DNA of 64,000 nucleotides from Camellia lanceoleosa (taxonomy: Eukaryota; Streptophyta; Magnoliopsida; Ericales; Theaceae): positions 2,925,437-2,989,436 of the forward strand of contig CM045767.1 of the NCBI GenBank assembly GCA_025200525.1. Direction: 5' to 3'. Each line of letters opens with the position of its first letter. The stretch's first letter is position 1. Below the pieces are notes generated by a model. That model was not told the DNA's origin. It saw only the letters and a list, made by a program, of their open reading frames with translations, and did no database searches. Made by a program: the position numbers and the translations under genes. Below, piece by piece: positions 46,731 through 60,160 of this stretch.

Positions 46731-47404
46731 CTGAGGATGCTGTGGATGCACTCATTGTTGGATCCTTCGTCGTCCTCAATTGAGTCTCATGCATATATCT
46801 ATCCGCGTGTTTGTTTCTGTGTTGAGCTCATGTTGCATCTTTCTTTCGTTTTTTTCTAATGTTTTTTGCAATGTATAAAGTTGTGGATTGAATTTGTATT
46901 TTACAAATATGAACTGAAATATTTTATATTTTTTCCTTTGTATATCGGTGGGGTAATGTTTGCTATTTATATTGGGATTCATATCCCTTAGCGATTTTAT
47001 GAGCATTTATATTAACGTTACATTTGTGTGGTGGAAAATATTATTTTTTCCTGTTCAGAAAATATTTTTAAATTTAAAAGGTGAATGATGTTTTTCGAAT
47101 AAAAGTTTAATTAATATCATCACATTATATCATTATCATTATCATTGTCATTATCACCTCTATTGCCTCATTATTATCATTTTTATCTTATTATTACTAC
47201 CATCATTATACTACTATTGTCACTGTTATATCTACTTTTGACACTTTTACTTTCGCTTTCAGCTTACTGTCGTCACTACTATCATTATTAATGCAAACAT
47301 TAGTATACTAATTTCAAGCAAACATTAAAGTGTTTTTTATAAAAAAATATATATATTTTTTTCACTAAAACAAACAGGTGTATAAGATTTATCAGTTATG
47401 CTAC
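46731..47404 (+). other. 3' flank of the GEM-like gene
   Basis: T-rich 3' UTR-like sequence with possible poly(A) signals (AATGTATAAAG about 46,870). Then come AT-rich DNA and a TCATTATCATTATCA-type microsatellite at 47,115-47,240. No gene. Confidence 0.5.
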
Positions 47405-48024
47405 GTAGCTCGAATCTTCCCTTTCCCGAATCTCCCGAATTCAAAACGACGTTATTTCGTCATTTTGATATATATATTTTTTTTCAATAACGCAGAATAA
47501 GAAAGAAGAAGGAGAAGGAGAAGGAGGAGGAGGAGGAAGAGGAGAGTAGCAAAGAGAGAGAGAAAAAAAAAAAATCATCATCAACAACATCATCATCATC
47601 ATCTTCAGATCTTCATCAACATCATCATCAACAACCATTCAACTAGAACATCAACAACATCAACAACCATTCATCATCTGCATCATCAACAACATCTTCA
47701 TCGACATCACCATCATCATCATTAACACATTTTCAGGAAAAAAAAAAAAAAAAAAACTGGGCTTCAATCTAAAAAAAAAAAAAAATGGGCTAAGGAGGTC
47801 AGCGATCGGAGGAGAAGGCGGAGGCGGAGGCGGAGGCGGAGGCGATTGACCCTCTCTCTCTCTCCATTTCCTCTTCCCCTCTCTTCTCTCCCTCTTTCTC
47901 TTTATCTCCCTCTGTTTCAGACTGCATAAGGAGAGAGAAAAAAAAAAAAAAAAAAAAAAAAACTGCCCAAAATAACGTCGTTTTGGACAGTCGGGGGATT
48001 CGGGGAAACGAGGATTCGAGCTAC
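47405..48024. mobile_element. 620-bp TIR element with AAAACGACGTTATTT ends
   Basis: The left end GTAGCTCGAATCTTCCCTTT and the right end, in reverse, GTAGCTCGAATCCTCGTTTC begin inverted repeats of about 55 bp that finish in AAAACGACGTTATTT. The interior is low complexity: GAGGAG, CATCAT and poly(A) tracts. No clear target duplication was found. The long TIR suggests a Mutator-like MITE, but the family is uncertain. Confidence 0.6.
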
Positions 48025-48811
48025 AAACCATTTTCCAAGAATTATATTCATATAAGTGATGAGAATTTGTATGAAGTTTTTATGCTAGGCTATTTAACAT
48101 TTTTTTTCCTTCTTTTTATTTAAAAGATACTTGACATAACTTATATAAATGTACTTATTTAGATAAGTTTATTTATTTAAATCACATCATATTTTTACTT
48201 TTTTATATATCTTTTTATAAAATATTAAAAAATATAATTATTTACGTAATCCCAAATACTAGTTAGGCTTTGAATCAATTTTATAGAACAGATTTTACGT
48301 TAAAGCACGAAGAGGAGCCTTCACGACATGAAAAATGTCAAAATCGTCAAACTTTATCCCACCCTATTAATGTAGATTAACATTTTTAAGGATAAATTAT
48401 AGTAAATTCTTTTGAACTCTAACTCATTTATAATTTGTCCTTTTGAATTTCAAAATTTAATAATTAATTATGCCGAACTATGTTACATTTTATACTTTTT
48501 CATTAAGATTATGTTGATTTAAATGGAATTAGGTACACATGACATGATTATTGATTTTTTAAAACAATAATATTCTTATCTCGTGATCTCATTTACACTT
48601 TATTTCTTTTATTTTATTGGCAAAGTGCAACCGTAATTACTAATAAAGGTATGATTACTTTAAAAATTCAATAAATGTGTCATATGTTTTACTCATAATC
48701 TGATTTTGTGTAAACTCTTAACACAATCTAAACAAAATGGGTTAATTCTAATAATAAAATATTTTGAAGTGATTAACTGTTGAATTTTAAAATTTAAATG
48801 GACAAAATATA
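48025..48811. other. AT-rich noncoding DNA
   Basis: No gene or repeat is recognised. Confidence 0.4.
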
Positions 48812-49081
48812 AGGGGTTGTTTGGGGTGTCCTAAATAAATGCACTTTTTGTCTTTTTGGACTAAAAAATTGAGGAAGAAAATATAGATGTTTGGATTAAC
48901 TTTTTGACTTTTTATAGAAAAATGTGTAATAAAAAATTGTAAAAATTGGTTTGTAGGAGAAAATTAGGATTGGGAGTTGTACAGTCGTAATTGTTGACTT
49001 TTGATGAATGGTGTTAACTTTTTAACTTTTTGAGTAACTTTTTGACTTTTTGACTTTTCCTGGACATGCCAAACTTGGCCT
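48812..49081. mobile_element. MITE-like element, about 270 bp
   Basis: The ends AGGGGTTGTTTGG and, in reverse, AGGCCAAGTTTGG match at 9 of 13 positions, and the interior is filled with CTTTTTGACTTTTTGACTTTT phrases (in runs of no more than about 25 bp). Such GTTTGG ends are usual for hAT/Tourist-type MITEs. No coding capacity. Confidence 0.5.
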
Positions 49082-49283
49082 AAATAAATCATAGTTTAAG
49101 AAAATTTATTGTTATTTTTTTGTATTTTTATTTTTAATGAAAATGTTGACTCCCTAAAATATTGGGGGTGTAAAGTCCAACCCAAGGTACATTGTATAGC
49201 CCACCGTCAAGCCCAATCTTATCACACCCGTGCAGAGACCTATCATGAAAAACAAGGACAAGGCCCGTATCATGTGTCCCTTT

Positions 49284-49326
<43 letters not shown>

Positions 49327-49632
49327 GATGCTACCATGATCATAGCCCCTCAACATGTAAAAATTGCACTCAGTAGGAGAAACAAAAAAACACTTACTAT
49401 TTTTATAGTTGTATATTTAAAACTCACTCATTAGAGATGTAGCTCCCCTTGGTAAAAAAATAATAAAATAAAATTTAAATTATGTACCTTTCTTTTGGTA
49501 TTATGTTTTTAAATTCTTAGTCAAATTAGAGTTAAAAAAAGCTATTTTGTTATTTTAGTTAGTCACCTTTTTAGTATTTATTGTATTAAACTCTGTATTA
49601 TAACTTAATTTTATTAAAATATTATTTTCTCA
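49082..49632. other. Noncoding DNA with (GA)n microsatellite
   Basis: A GATA/GA microsatellite occurs at 49,283-49,322. No gene. Confidence 0.45.
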
Positions 49633-49859
49633 GGCCTCGTTTGACAAGTGTCTCTTTTTTGCTAAAAAGTCAAAAAGTTATTAAAAAAATCAAAAAGTCA
49701 ACAACTCATACCAAAAAGTCAAATATTTTATTTTCTCTCTATTTTTTGCATAACTTTTCGTAAAAAGTCAAAAATTTCTCCAAAACATATTAGTTTTTTT
49801 ACATCACATTTTAACCAAAAAATCAAAAAGTTATTAAAAAATCCTGTTCCCAAACGAGG
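49633..49859. mobile_element. MITE directly abutting element 2
   Basis: GGCCTCGTTTGACAAG at the left and, in reverse, CCTCGTTTGGGAACAG at the right form its ends. The interior repeats CTAAAAAGTCAAAAAG motifs in both orientations. Its right end touches the LTR at 49,860 with no spacer, so the LTR element probably inserted at or into the MITE terminus. Confidence 0.6.
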
Positions 49860-52800
49860 TGTGAACGTCCCGAGCATCGAGGAAAGGAGTGCTAGTCCCA
49901 GATGCAGTTCGATATTGGGTCACTACAGTTCAAGGACTCAAATGTCACGGTTCTTAATCTTGAACCAAAGAGTCCAAATCCGGCAAATCGTTTTTGAAAA
50001 TAATTTTTTTTGAAAGAAGTGCCAAACATGGACTGCTTTGCCAGATACAGAGTCGCCACCTAAATATTTTTTTAAAATGGGAAATTTAGGAAACCCTGAC
50101 TCGGTGCCAAAGGCCACGTGTCCGTCATCTCCAAAGTTGCCTCGGCTCGGGAACTTGGGTACGATTGGAGAAGGTCACTTCGTGAGCACCCCCGCTCGCC
50201 CGGTCAAAGACCGGCCACTACTAACCATGATATCTGATTTTGAAAACATTGTGAATTCTTATTCCGGTTATTAGCCTAGGTTACTATGTGATGCGCACAG
50301 CATACAAGTATAGACTGAATCGCCTGAATTGGAACAAAACACTTCATGTTTGTTTTGAAAATGGTTTGCTACCCGCAGGTAGGCTTAAAATGTAGATTTT
50401 GCCACCCTCAGGTGGGCTTAGAAGAACAATGGTTTTGCCACTATCTAGTGGGCTTAAAAACAAATATTTGATGAATTGTCCCAATTCAAGTAACTCAACC
50501 TTCACCCACAAGCATTCAAGGCAGTTATATCACGTAAGCACATAGCCTCATGGTAAGTATGCTATTTATGGCAGTCACTCACACGCATGCAAGGATGCTA
50601 AAGCATAAAACTCACCGAGTACTCCAAGCCAAAACAGAAGCTTATTAGAAATCATGCGTGATCCTAGATATACAGAAAATGCCTAATGTAACACATGCAA
50701 AAATGCAAACTATAGCAGGCTCGGCTATTCTAAACATGGCATATGGAATGCTACAGCTAACACGTATTCAATTTGGAATTGAAATACAAATGCAGTTTGT
50801 ATGATCTGTAGGAGCAGCGTGCAAAACAGATGAATGATGCAAACATGCTGTCATACTGTATGCTAATTGAAATATGCCCTAATCTAACCATCATAAGCAG
50901 GTAAATAAAAAGGGAAGAAAGACATGGGGTTGGAAGACATACATCGCATTCACCCACACTTATTACAATTATGCCCTCGCACAGAGGGTCCGAATAAATA
51001 ATACAGTCCCAAAATGAAAGAATAATACAGTCCGAATATTACAGTCCGAATAATATACAAATTCCTAATTAATTAACAAATTAACTAAGAAGAATTGTAA
51101 ACTGGCATGCAAGCCAGGGACTGCCTTGACTCCGCTCCGGATAATGAAATAATGCATGTTTGATTTGCTGCTTGAAATCCTTTGGATGCCCCAATTAGCC
51201 TCATTTACAATGTTTCTCGAAATCGTGCGGACTCAAAAGTTCTTGATTCTTCATTTTCTTTGCAGAGAGCAAGAAAGGGGCATAGCAATGTATTTCACAA
51301 ATATATGCATGCCTCGATCCTCGTGCCACCAATCACGCATATCGATGCATGATGGCCAATAAGCCGAATTACACAACTCAATATAGGGTGCATGCATATG
51401 AATGCTACAACAAAACCTAACTCCATCATGGATAATCCGGAGTGTCGGTGACTTGGGAATTGAGACCCGTTCCGTCGCTCGGAGTACGAAACGTGCCTCG
51501 TTTCCCGTGCCCGGGCTAACTCCTATCCCGAACACAATGCAATATGCATGACATGCATGAATGCAACTAACATATGACCTAGCATGCACAATGCTATGAA
51601 AATGAGATGCCTCGAAATGTGTGTACACGTGCACGCAAACCGAAGAAATGATCCTAAGGCATGAAATGGCATACGCAATGCAAATTGGACTTTTACTAAT
51701 ACGAGTGGACCTCGGCCACACTCACATAAGAGGCCGTGAGATGAAAATGAGATGCCTCGAAATGCGTGCACACGGGCACGCAAACCGAGAAAATGGCATA
51801 CGCAATGCAATGAGGCTACAATGGCATATACAATGCAATATGGACTTATACTAACATAAGCGGACCTCGGCCACACTCACATAAGAGGCCATCAAATGAA
51901 AACAAGATACCTCGAAGTGCGTGCCCGCGGGCACGCAAACCGAGAACGGACCCTCGGGCACCGAAATGCCACTCTAATGAGACATGGCAAAGACATGGAA
52001 TATGATATGCAAACATGCAAAAATCAGTGACAAAATGAGGGGCAAAACAGCCCCGAAATGAGGCGAAATAATACCCGATGTATGAAATGATCCCGAAACA
52101 TGGATTTCAATGCATAAAATGGCCTACAGCTATACCATACATGCATAATTGATACATGACATGAAAAGGCAGAAGCAAGGAAGCCCCAAAAATCACATTA
52201 TTACAGTACAAAACATGGCCAAATAGCAATCACAAGTAGGGCTAAAATGGCATACAAAAATGGCTCCGCAAGGGAGGCAATGAAGCAAGTGATAGATGCA
52301 AAGCCCAAATGAAAAAATACCCTTCTACAACACTGAAGAGGGATTAAAAATATGAACATTTACAGTAGATGACAAGCCTCAAATCAGTATGCAAACATGC
52401 TCAAAATGCAATGCAAGAAATAGGCCACAAGAGGGTATAACATGAAGTATACAAAGAATTCATCAAATAGCCAAAGACCCTCAATAAAGCATGACAAGGG
52501 AGTCAAAATATGGCTTCTTTCAGTTCTGATAATGGCCGAAAACAGAAGCTAGGTAAGCCAACAAAAGCATGCAAAAATGGGGGCCAAAGAGGGGTATAAC
52601 ATGAAGTAGGCCAAATATACATCAAACAGCCAAAGACCCTTAATGAGATATTCCAAAAAGGTCAAAATATGGCAATTTTCAGTTCTGATGATGGCCTAAA
52701 AACAGAAGCAAGATAAGCCAACAAAGCATGCAAAAATGGGGGCCAAAGAGGGATATAATGGTAAGTGCCACATGGAGGCCCCCAACAGTGTTGAGCCCTT

Positions 52801-54357
52801 CTACAATGTTGTAGATGGAATCAAAATAATCCAACTCACAGTTTATATCATGCTCAAAAACAGATCACACATAGGCTATAAATACCATGCAAAATAATGG
52901 CATACAAAGAGGTATTGAAGCAAGTACCAAATGGAGGGCTCAAACAGGGTTGAGCCCTTAAACAAACATGAATAATGGCTCAAAAAAATGACCCTTTTAG
53001 TTAGGGTCGGAGCCCAAAACAGCAAGAAAATAGGGCTAAGAAATAGGACAAAAAAATGCTACAAAAGAGGGAAAGATGAACTTACCCTTGAAGACCAAAC
53101 TTTTGCTCCCTTTTGGCTTGAGAAATGTTGCTTCCTAGCTGCTGGAAAGCCCCCCAAGCTTCTGGAAATGGAGTGGTGGTGGTGGTACTTGGTGGTGATG
53201 GAGAAATGGTGCAAAACTTAGAGAAATTGAGAGATATGTATGTGTGAGCTTGAGCCAAGTGTTTCAACCTTTGAGGGAGAGCTAGAGCTGCTGTATGTAT
53301 GCAAGGATGGATGAGCAATGGAGGGAAAGTGTGTAGTCTTAAGGGATTAAGTTCCCTTCTCTACAAAAAGTCCCCTGAAATCAGATATTTTGGGGGAAAA
53401 AGCTATACAGCTGTAAGGCATACGTCCCAAGGATCATGGCCGACTATGTATTTTTGTTGCAGGTGGCCGGCCGGCCACCCCCTATGGCCGGCCGGCCAAG
53501 GGGCAAAAATGAAAAGCTGATTTTCTGGCCGGCCACCACATATTGGTGGCCTCCCATGTGTCCTCAACAAGACCTTGTGGTTGGAAATTGGCAACTGTAA
53601 AACATGAGAAACAACAAGCCACTTTTCAAAGAGGGTTCAAAATGGACAAAAGAATTACTGGCCGGCCATAGAATTTTAGGGTCCTCCCATGTGTGTACAA
53701 CACAAATACGTGGTTTGGGGTTGAAGAAAATAGCTCTAGGGTGGTCAACATTTGCTCGGAAGTGAGAAAAACGGGCGTCGGAGGGCGCCGGAGGAATGTA
53801 AGTTCTTTGAGACAATTGCTGGCCTCCCACCCTTGACCTTCTGGTGATAAAAGCAGAGGTACTGCCAAAATGAGCGAAAATCGATGCAAAGCAGAATGCT
53901 CGGGGCCAAAACGCGATTCGGTCCGAAAATAGTATCAAGCTTGAAAGTGGCATCAGCCACGAAGTGGAGTCTCAGACCTCGTGTCCCTCAAAAGGAGTAA
54001 ATAAGATGTATGCCAAAAATCGGAGGAATCGGAGATGGTTAGGCGGTCCCGAACCGAGGCACTGCGGCTTTGTGACTCAAAACCTAGAAGCAAGACTCCG
54101 AATTGGCAAAATGGCCTCTGACCACGAAATGTAGCCCACGGCCACTAAGAGATGGTCTCAGACCTCTCCCTCGCCAGAAGAGAAGCAGAGAAAACCGCGT
54201 CTGGTTCGCAAACCAAGGCAAGGTATAGAAGAGTGTTGAAGTCAGGAGGCAAGGCTCACTAGTGACTCGAGACTTGAATGAGCACAATATGCAACATCAC
54301 CGGCGCTCAATCGGTGGCGTCTGAATCTTAAGGTCGGTCAAAAATGGGGTGTCTCTG
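49860..54357 (-). mobile_element. 3' LTR of element 2 (LTR B, 4,498 bp, reverse)
   Basis: Reverse complement of LTR A along its length. In its own direction it begins CAGAGACACCCC (TG lost) at 54,357 and ends GGGACGTTCACA at 49,860. It keeps the conserved terminal block with the CACGTGG and TTTAGGTGGCGACT motifs (about 49,960-50,180), three copies of the GCACGCAAACCGAG unit (51,610-51,960) and GGCCGGCC sites (53,462-53,545). Open frames in it are not genes. Confidence 0.88.
53462..53479. promoter_or_regulatory. Perfect 18-bp GGCCGGCC palindrome in LTR B
   Basis: Identical to 11,978-11,995 of LTR A (GGTGGCCGGCCGGCCACC), followed 7 bp later by another TGGCCGGCCGGCCA. The two LTRs differ at many surrounding positions, so identity here is notable. 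Confidence 0.55.
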
Positions 54358-55703
54358 ATTGCCCTCTTTGTGAGAACTTCGGAAGTCACAAGTGGCGGAG
54401 TGAATGTCAAAGCCTAGAGGCGACCCATTTTTGACAAGGAAGACTTAGACAATCATACAAGATGAGCAGAGATATGTGCATGAGCATGCATGAGCAAAGG
54501 GGCAAAATGCAAGCGATATGCGCGGGCGATGTAACTTAATGATCATGCAAGTCGACAGGCTGTAATAAACAAGTATTCGCAAATAGATGCAGGTTTTAAG
54601 CAGAATGCAAAGCAATAAGCGCATTTCATGCGGTTAGGAATCTGGAGAATTTATTCAATTCTCGTCGCGTCTCACATGGAGAAAATCGATACTGCTGCGA
54701 TTAAATGCAGTCGCTTTTGACCTCAAATGAACCGTACATACAATATCGTGCCTACAAAAGAAAGAAATTCAACAAGAACAATATGCTAACAACATATATT
54801 CAATGTGATTCTGTGATTAGAAAGTTTGACACCGCGGTGTTGGCGAGTGAATGTATCGCCAATGCGAGAAAGGCGTCGCGTGACAACGCATGCTTTCGAG
54901 CAGAGGTATGGTACACCAAGAAAACATGCATGACAATGCAAAATGCTCATGAGAATGCAAGTTAGGTGCACAACAATGCAAAAGCGAGCATAAATCAGGT
55001 GCGTTTGTTCTTGAAACAACGAGTAAGAAAACGCGCATTTGGCGAAGGCAACTCAATCATGACCTCTAGTTCACCTCCCGGAGAGGTTAGAACATGCTCA
55101 AAAAGGATACACTCTGATTTTGATGTGTAATAATGAGATACACGTCAGAAATTGCAGCTGAAGTTCCGGCAGAGCAATTTCGCGCCAGAAAGTACACTTT
55201 TCTTGAACTTTTGAGATCCGGGAACTCCAATCTTCCTCAAAATTGGCGAGAGCTAGGTGGGCATGTGGGAACACCACGGCAGGTGGTTGCCTAAGAGGCC
55301 ACCGCCGGTTTCCAAAAAGTAAATGGCGGCCGCCACTGTCCAAAATAAGGCGATTTTGTCTTTTAGCCTCATTTTCTTTATATTCTCTCATCCATTCACT
55401 TCAAGATCACACCCACTGCGAAAACTTCTCCTTGCTTCCCAAACCATTTTTCCTTGAGATCTGCACTTTATCGCGTTTTTGACCTCCCATAAATTGTTTT
55501 AAAAACATTCAATTTTAAGCACTTTGGACCGATTAAATTTTGATTTGGGGCTTCTTTTCTCATTTTCACGCTTGAGGTAAGTTTGTCTCAATATTTGGAA
55601 GATTTTCTCGGGGTTGACTTTTGTTGACTTTTCCATTTCGAGAGTTGACTTTTGTTGACTTTTTCCAATTTTGGCTCATTTTGCTCCTTTTGCGATTTTT
55701 GAA
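54358..55703 (-). other. Internal noncoding block of element 2
   Basis: Counterpart of 9,677-11,068 in reverse: polypurine tract next to the LTR, TTTGACAAGG-type inverted copy of the LTR start (54,419-54,440), the GCATG/ATGCAA repeat stretch (54,800-55,000), and a degenerate palindrome GGCGGCCGCCA (about 55,326-55,336). The palindrome lies upstream of a CTTTATATTC TATA-like site (about 55,377). No gene. Confidence 0.65.
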
Positions 55704-55966
55704 ATGGCGGGTAATTTCCCTCATGGTGGAGGTCCTCTAGGTCTTGGGGATGATTTCGATATTATGGCGCTACCAGGGTCCGACCATTTATTCAAGAGAT
55801 CGCCCGTCGGTGCACATTCTTCACGAGCCGTTTTTCGTCATTTCTTGACTTCAATGATCGAGCACCGATTTACTTCTCGAGCGAGCATCACCTTTCTTAC
55901 GAGGCACGAGAGGTATTTTACTTCATTTTCTGTATTTTTCGTGCATTTCATACATTTGCCATGCTT

Positions 55967-56626
55967 GAACACACAGTTTAGCTTATAACATAGTACTTTG
56001 CTTGCATCCTGAACATGTGGTTTAAACACTTGAATTTCTGAACACTAGGCTCATTGATTGATTGTGAACGCACGGTACACACTAGTTAAGAATTGAACAC
56101 ACGGCTCAAACACTGATTTGTCGAACACACAGCCCGAATTTGAATGTGAACACACGGCACACCCTGACTAAGAGCAGAACACACAGTCCCAAACTCTGAT
56201 TTTCTGAACACACAGTCCAAGTTGATGGTGAACACCACGGCCCTGCGATTATGATTTGAACACGACCCAAAACTCGATTTTGAACACGGTCAAGTTGATG
56301 GTGAACACCGGCACATACTCGATTTTGAACACCACGGCCAGTTGATGGTGAACACCACGGCACACTGCTTGTGATTTTCGAACACCGGCCAGATTAAGCG
56401 AACATCGCATTGATTAAGATTTGAACCATGACCCAAAACCGATTTTACGAACACACGGCCAGTTAAGCGAACCGTAGCCCGATCAAGATTTGAACATGCG
56501 GCCCAAACAGCGATTTCTTGAACACCGGCCGGACCAGCGATTTTCTAAACACACGGCCAGTTCGCGAACCGCGATCCGCGATTAAGATTTGAACCATGAC
56601 CCAAAACCGATTTACGAACACACGGT
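55967..56626. repeat. Degenerate tandem repeats in PMD intron 1 of element 2, left part
   Basis: Units built on GAACACACGGCCCAAACTC and GATTTTCTGAACACACAG are diverged copies, in reverse, of the 82-bp unit at 8,440-9,290. Many small indels around the CACACGG core. The array is cut at 56,626 by the solo LTR and resumes at 61,806. Confidence 0.75.
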
Positions 56627-56961
56627 TGTAGACACCCCATTTTTGACCGACCTTAAGACTCGGGCGTCACCGATTGGCGCTTCGGTGATGTTGCATCTTG
56701 TGCTCGTTGAAGTCTCGAGTCGCGTCGCGCCTGCTCCGGACTTCCGAACTCTCTTCTGTGCCTTGTCTCGGTTTGCGAATCAGACTCGGTTTTCTCTGTT
56801 TTCTTTCCTGAGGGGAGGGAGTGGTCTTGTAGACTATCTCTCAGTGGCCGTGGGCTACGTTTCATGCCCATAGGCCATTTTGCCCATTTCGGAGCCCGGT
56901 TCCCGGTTTTCGGGACCGTCAGGCCGTGTGCCTCGGTTAACCATCTCGATTTCTTGGTTTC

Positions 56962-57410
56962 GGCAAGTGCCTCTGTTTTATCATTTCGAGGAACACTGGG
57001 GCCTCGATACCCGCCGTGGCGAACACCACTTCGGTGCTCCTGACCTATTTTGGGACCTGAAGCGCGGTTTTGGTCCCCGAGCATTCATTTTGCATCGGTT
57101 TTTGTTCAATTTTGGCAAGTGCCTCTATTTTATCATTAGGAACACTTGGTGCCTCGATACCCGCCGTGGCGAACACCACTTCGGTGCTCCTGACTATTTC
57201 GGGACCTTGAACGCGCGGTTTTGGTCCCGAGCATTCATTTTGCATCGGTTTTTGTTCAATTTTGGCAGGTGTCTCTGTTTTATCATTTTGAGGATGACTG
57301 GGCCCTCTGATTCCGCCGTGGCGACGCCACTTCGGTGCTTGCGGCCCATTTCGGGACCTGGCGGTTTTGGTCCCCGAGCTTTTCGTTTGCATTAGTTTTT
57401 GTTCAATTTT
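56962..57410 (+). repeat. Three tandem units of about 150 bp in LTR C
   Basis: Units start near 56,962, 57,114 and 57,264, each with GGCAAGTGCCTCTGTTTTAT, a CCGCCGTGGCGA-CACTTCGGTGC stretch and TTTTGGTCCCGAGC. LTR A has the region once (about 11,425-11,600). Confidence 0.85.
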
Positions 57411-59443
57411 GGCGGTACCTCTGTTTTAGCACCAGGAAAATCCTTTGGAGGGTGGGAGGCCAGCAATTGTCTCGGCAACGATTATCTGCTTGGTCAAAAG
57501 TGGTTCGGCATGAATCCGGAAGGAGAAAAGTCTGCGCGGCTTCACGAAACAAGCGTAACTCTTTGCACAAGAGGAATTAAAATATGAGGTCACTACCATT
57601 GGAAAGCTTACTTGGGCTTCATTTTTCACTCAAGAATCTCCTAAGTCCAAATCTGGGGAGGAGATATGGTTGGTTGAAGTCGGTTGGACTGAATCTGCGC
57701 TTCTGTTTACGGAAGCAGGCATAACTTTTCTACAGGAGGAATTTTGATGCAAGGTTTGCGGCATTGGAAAGCTAACTTCCGGGGCTTCAATTTGAACACT
57801 TGAATGGACATTTTGGACTTCCCTAGCACCCAACAGCCAGTGGTTTTCTCGGCAGTTTTTTATCTAGGCGGCCACCCCTTTTGTGAAATGGCGATTTTGC
57901 CCCTATGAGTTGGCCCCTATTCCTCTCTTTGAGTGTATTCCAGATATGCATTAGTTGCCCTCAAAATATCTAGATTTGGGGAAAGATATTTAGAGCAAAA
58001 TATCTAGATTTGGAAAATATCTTTAGAGGAATGCTTGGGTGTATTTTCCACTCCCTTTTCCCCTCCTTTTTGACCCCTTTCTTGGCCATAAAAACCAGGG
58101 GCCACCAGCTGGTTTAAGGGTTAAGAAAAATCCTTTGAGCCTTGCATATACATCTCCTCCATTCCTCTCTTCCAAAAAGCTTCAAACATCCAAGTCTTGG
58201 CACAATTTCTACATCAACACCAAGCACTACCATCACCACTCCATTTCCACCACTTGGAGCTGATTTCTAGCAGCTAAAAAGGCAGCAAATTCAGTCCAAG
58301 AGGCAGCCAAGAAGTGTTCTTCAAGGGTAAGTTGCTATTTTCCCTTTTCTAGCTCTATTTTGTATCATTTTTCTACCCCCTTTGCTTGAGTTTTTGGGCT
58401 CCGACCCTAACTGGTTTTAGGCTCATTTTGAGCCCCTCTACAACATTTTAGAAGGGCTCAACCTTTTTTGGAACTTCTATATACCACTTGCTTCACAAAT
58501 CCTCCAATTTACCGTAAACTTGCATGCTATTTTTAGCTTATATGCATTTATTTTTGGAGCATGCTATAAACTGATTTTGAGCTTATTTTGTGTCCCTCTA
58601 CAACATTGTAGAAGGGACCAATCTTTTTTGGTGCCTCCATGAATGGCCTCTCTTTGTACCTCTCTTTGGCCATGTTTTACATGCTTTGTTAGGCTTATTT
58701 GGCTTCTGATTTGAGTCTCCATCAGGCCTGAAAAGAGCCTTGTTTTGGCCTTCTCATCATGTTTTGTTAAGGGTCTTAGGCCATTTGGTGAATGATTTTG
58801 GTACTTCATGTAATACCCTCTTTTTTACCGTAAAATTGCATGCTTTGTTAGGCTTTCTTAGCATCTGTTTTCAGCCTTCATCAGGCTTAGAAAGTGTCTT
58901 AAAATGACCCATTCTTCATGTTTTGTTAAGGGTCTAAAGTTTTTTGGTGCATGCTTTTGGTACCTCATGTTATAGCCTTTGTTGGCTCATTATTTTGCAT
59001 GCTATGTTTAGCCTATCTACCTACTGAATTGGGGGATGTTATCTCTTATAAATGTGCATATTTTTGGTCCCTCTTTAATGTTGTAGAACTGTTTTTTTTG
59101 GTTTGAGCATTGTATATACTACTTGCTTTGTAATTTCCCTCTTTTTCCCATTTTTGCAAGCTATTTTTACCATACTTGTGGTTGTTATTTAGCCTTGCTT
59201 TGTGCTAAGAAAATGCTAGTTTAGGGGCTTTCTTGCTACTATTTTACATGTCGTGTCCATATTGTGCATGTTTAGCATAGCTGTAGGCCTTTTCGGGTGC
59301 ATTACATCGCATTTCGGGCATCGGGTGTAATTTTGTCATAATTCGGGGGCTATTTGTGCATCATTTTAGCTGCTGAAATTTGCATTTTCCATATGCCATA
59401 TGTCACATCTCATTCGCATGTCATTTCTGTGCCTTACGGCCAT

Positions 59444-60160
59444 GCCTCGGTTTGCGTGCCAGTGTGCACGCATTTCGAGGCACTTCATTTTTGTCTCTCG
59501 GCATCTTATGTGAGTGTGGCTGAGGCCCTCTCATGTTAGTATAAGCCCAATTTGCATTTTCCATGTCATTTGCATTCCGTATGCCATGCCTCGGTTTGCG
59601 TGTGCAGTGCGCATTTGAAACAACTCTTTTTATCCGGCGTGACTTATGTGAGTGCGGCTGAGGCTCTCTCATGTTAGTATAAGCCCAATTTGCATTTTTC
59701 ATGTCATTTGCATTCCGTATGCCATTGAATTGGTTTGCGTGCCCGTGTGCACGCATTTCGAAGCACCTCATTTTCATCTCTCGGCAGCTCATGCGAGTGC
59801 GGCTGAGGTCCTCTCATATTAGTGTAAGCCCAATTTGCCATTCTCATGCTTCTATGCCATTGCCTCGATTTGCGTGCCCGTGTGCACGCATTTCGAGGCA
59901 CTTTTTTTTATCCGACGGCCTCTTATGTGAGTGCGGCTGAGGCACTCTCGTGTTAGTGTAAGCCCAACTTGCATTCTGTATGCCATTTCATGCCTGTATG
60001 TCACCGCCTCGGTTTGCGTGCCCGTGGGCACGCATTTCGAGGTATCTCATTTTAGTCCCATTGTACATCATTTTTCATGTCATTTTATGCCTTAGTATCA
60101 TCACCTCGATTTGCGTGCCCGTGTGCACGCATTTCGAGGCATCTCATTTTCATAGCATCG
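59444..60160 (+). repeat. Six tandem units of about 98-144 bp in LTR C
   Basis: Units start near 59,444, 59,588, 59,731, 59,862, 60,006 and 60,104, each with CCTCGGTTTGCGTGCCCGTG and GCACGCATTTCGAGGCA; most also have TATGTGAGTGYGGCTGAGG. LTR B has three units and LTR A one. Confidence 0.85.

Noticed and set aside
47441..48031. Frames rich in Met, Pro and Phe on the minus strand
   Set aside because: Translations of CATCAT, GGAGAA and poly(A) tracts in a TIR element.
51251..51876. Frames of 117-156 residues on the minus strand of LTR B
   Set aside because: They correspond to the same repeat-rich part of the LTR, without a conserved frame between copies.
57399..57833. Possible gene upstream part of LTR C
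   Set aside because: Duplicated phrases (around AAGCTAACTT and GGAAGCAGGCATAACTTTTC) make short frames with no domain and no conserved frame in LTR A.
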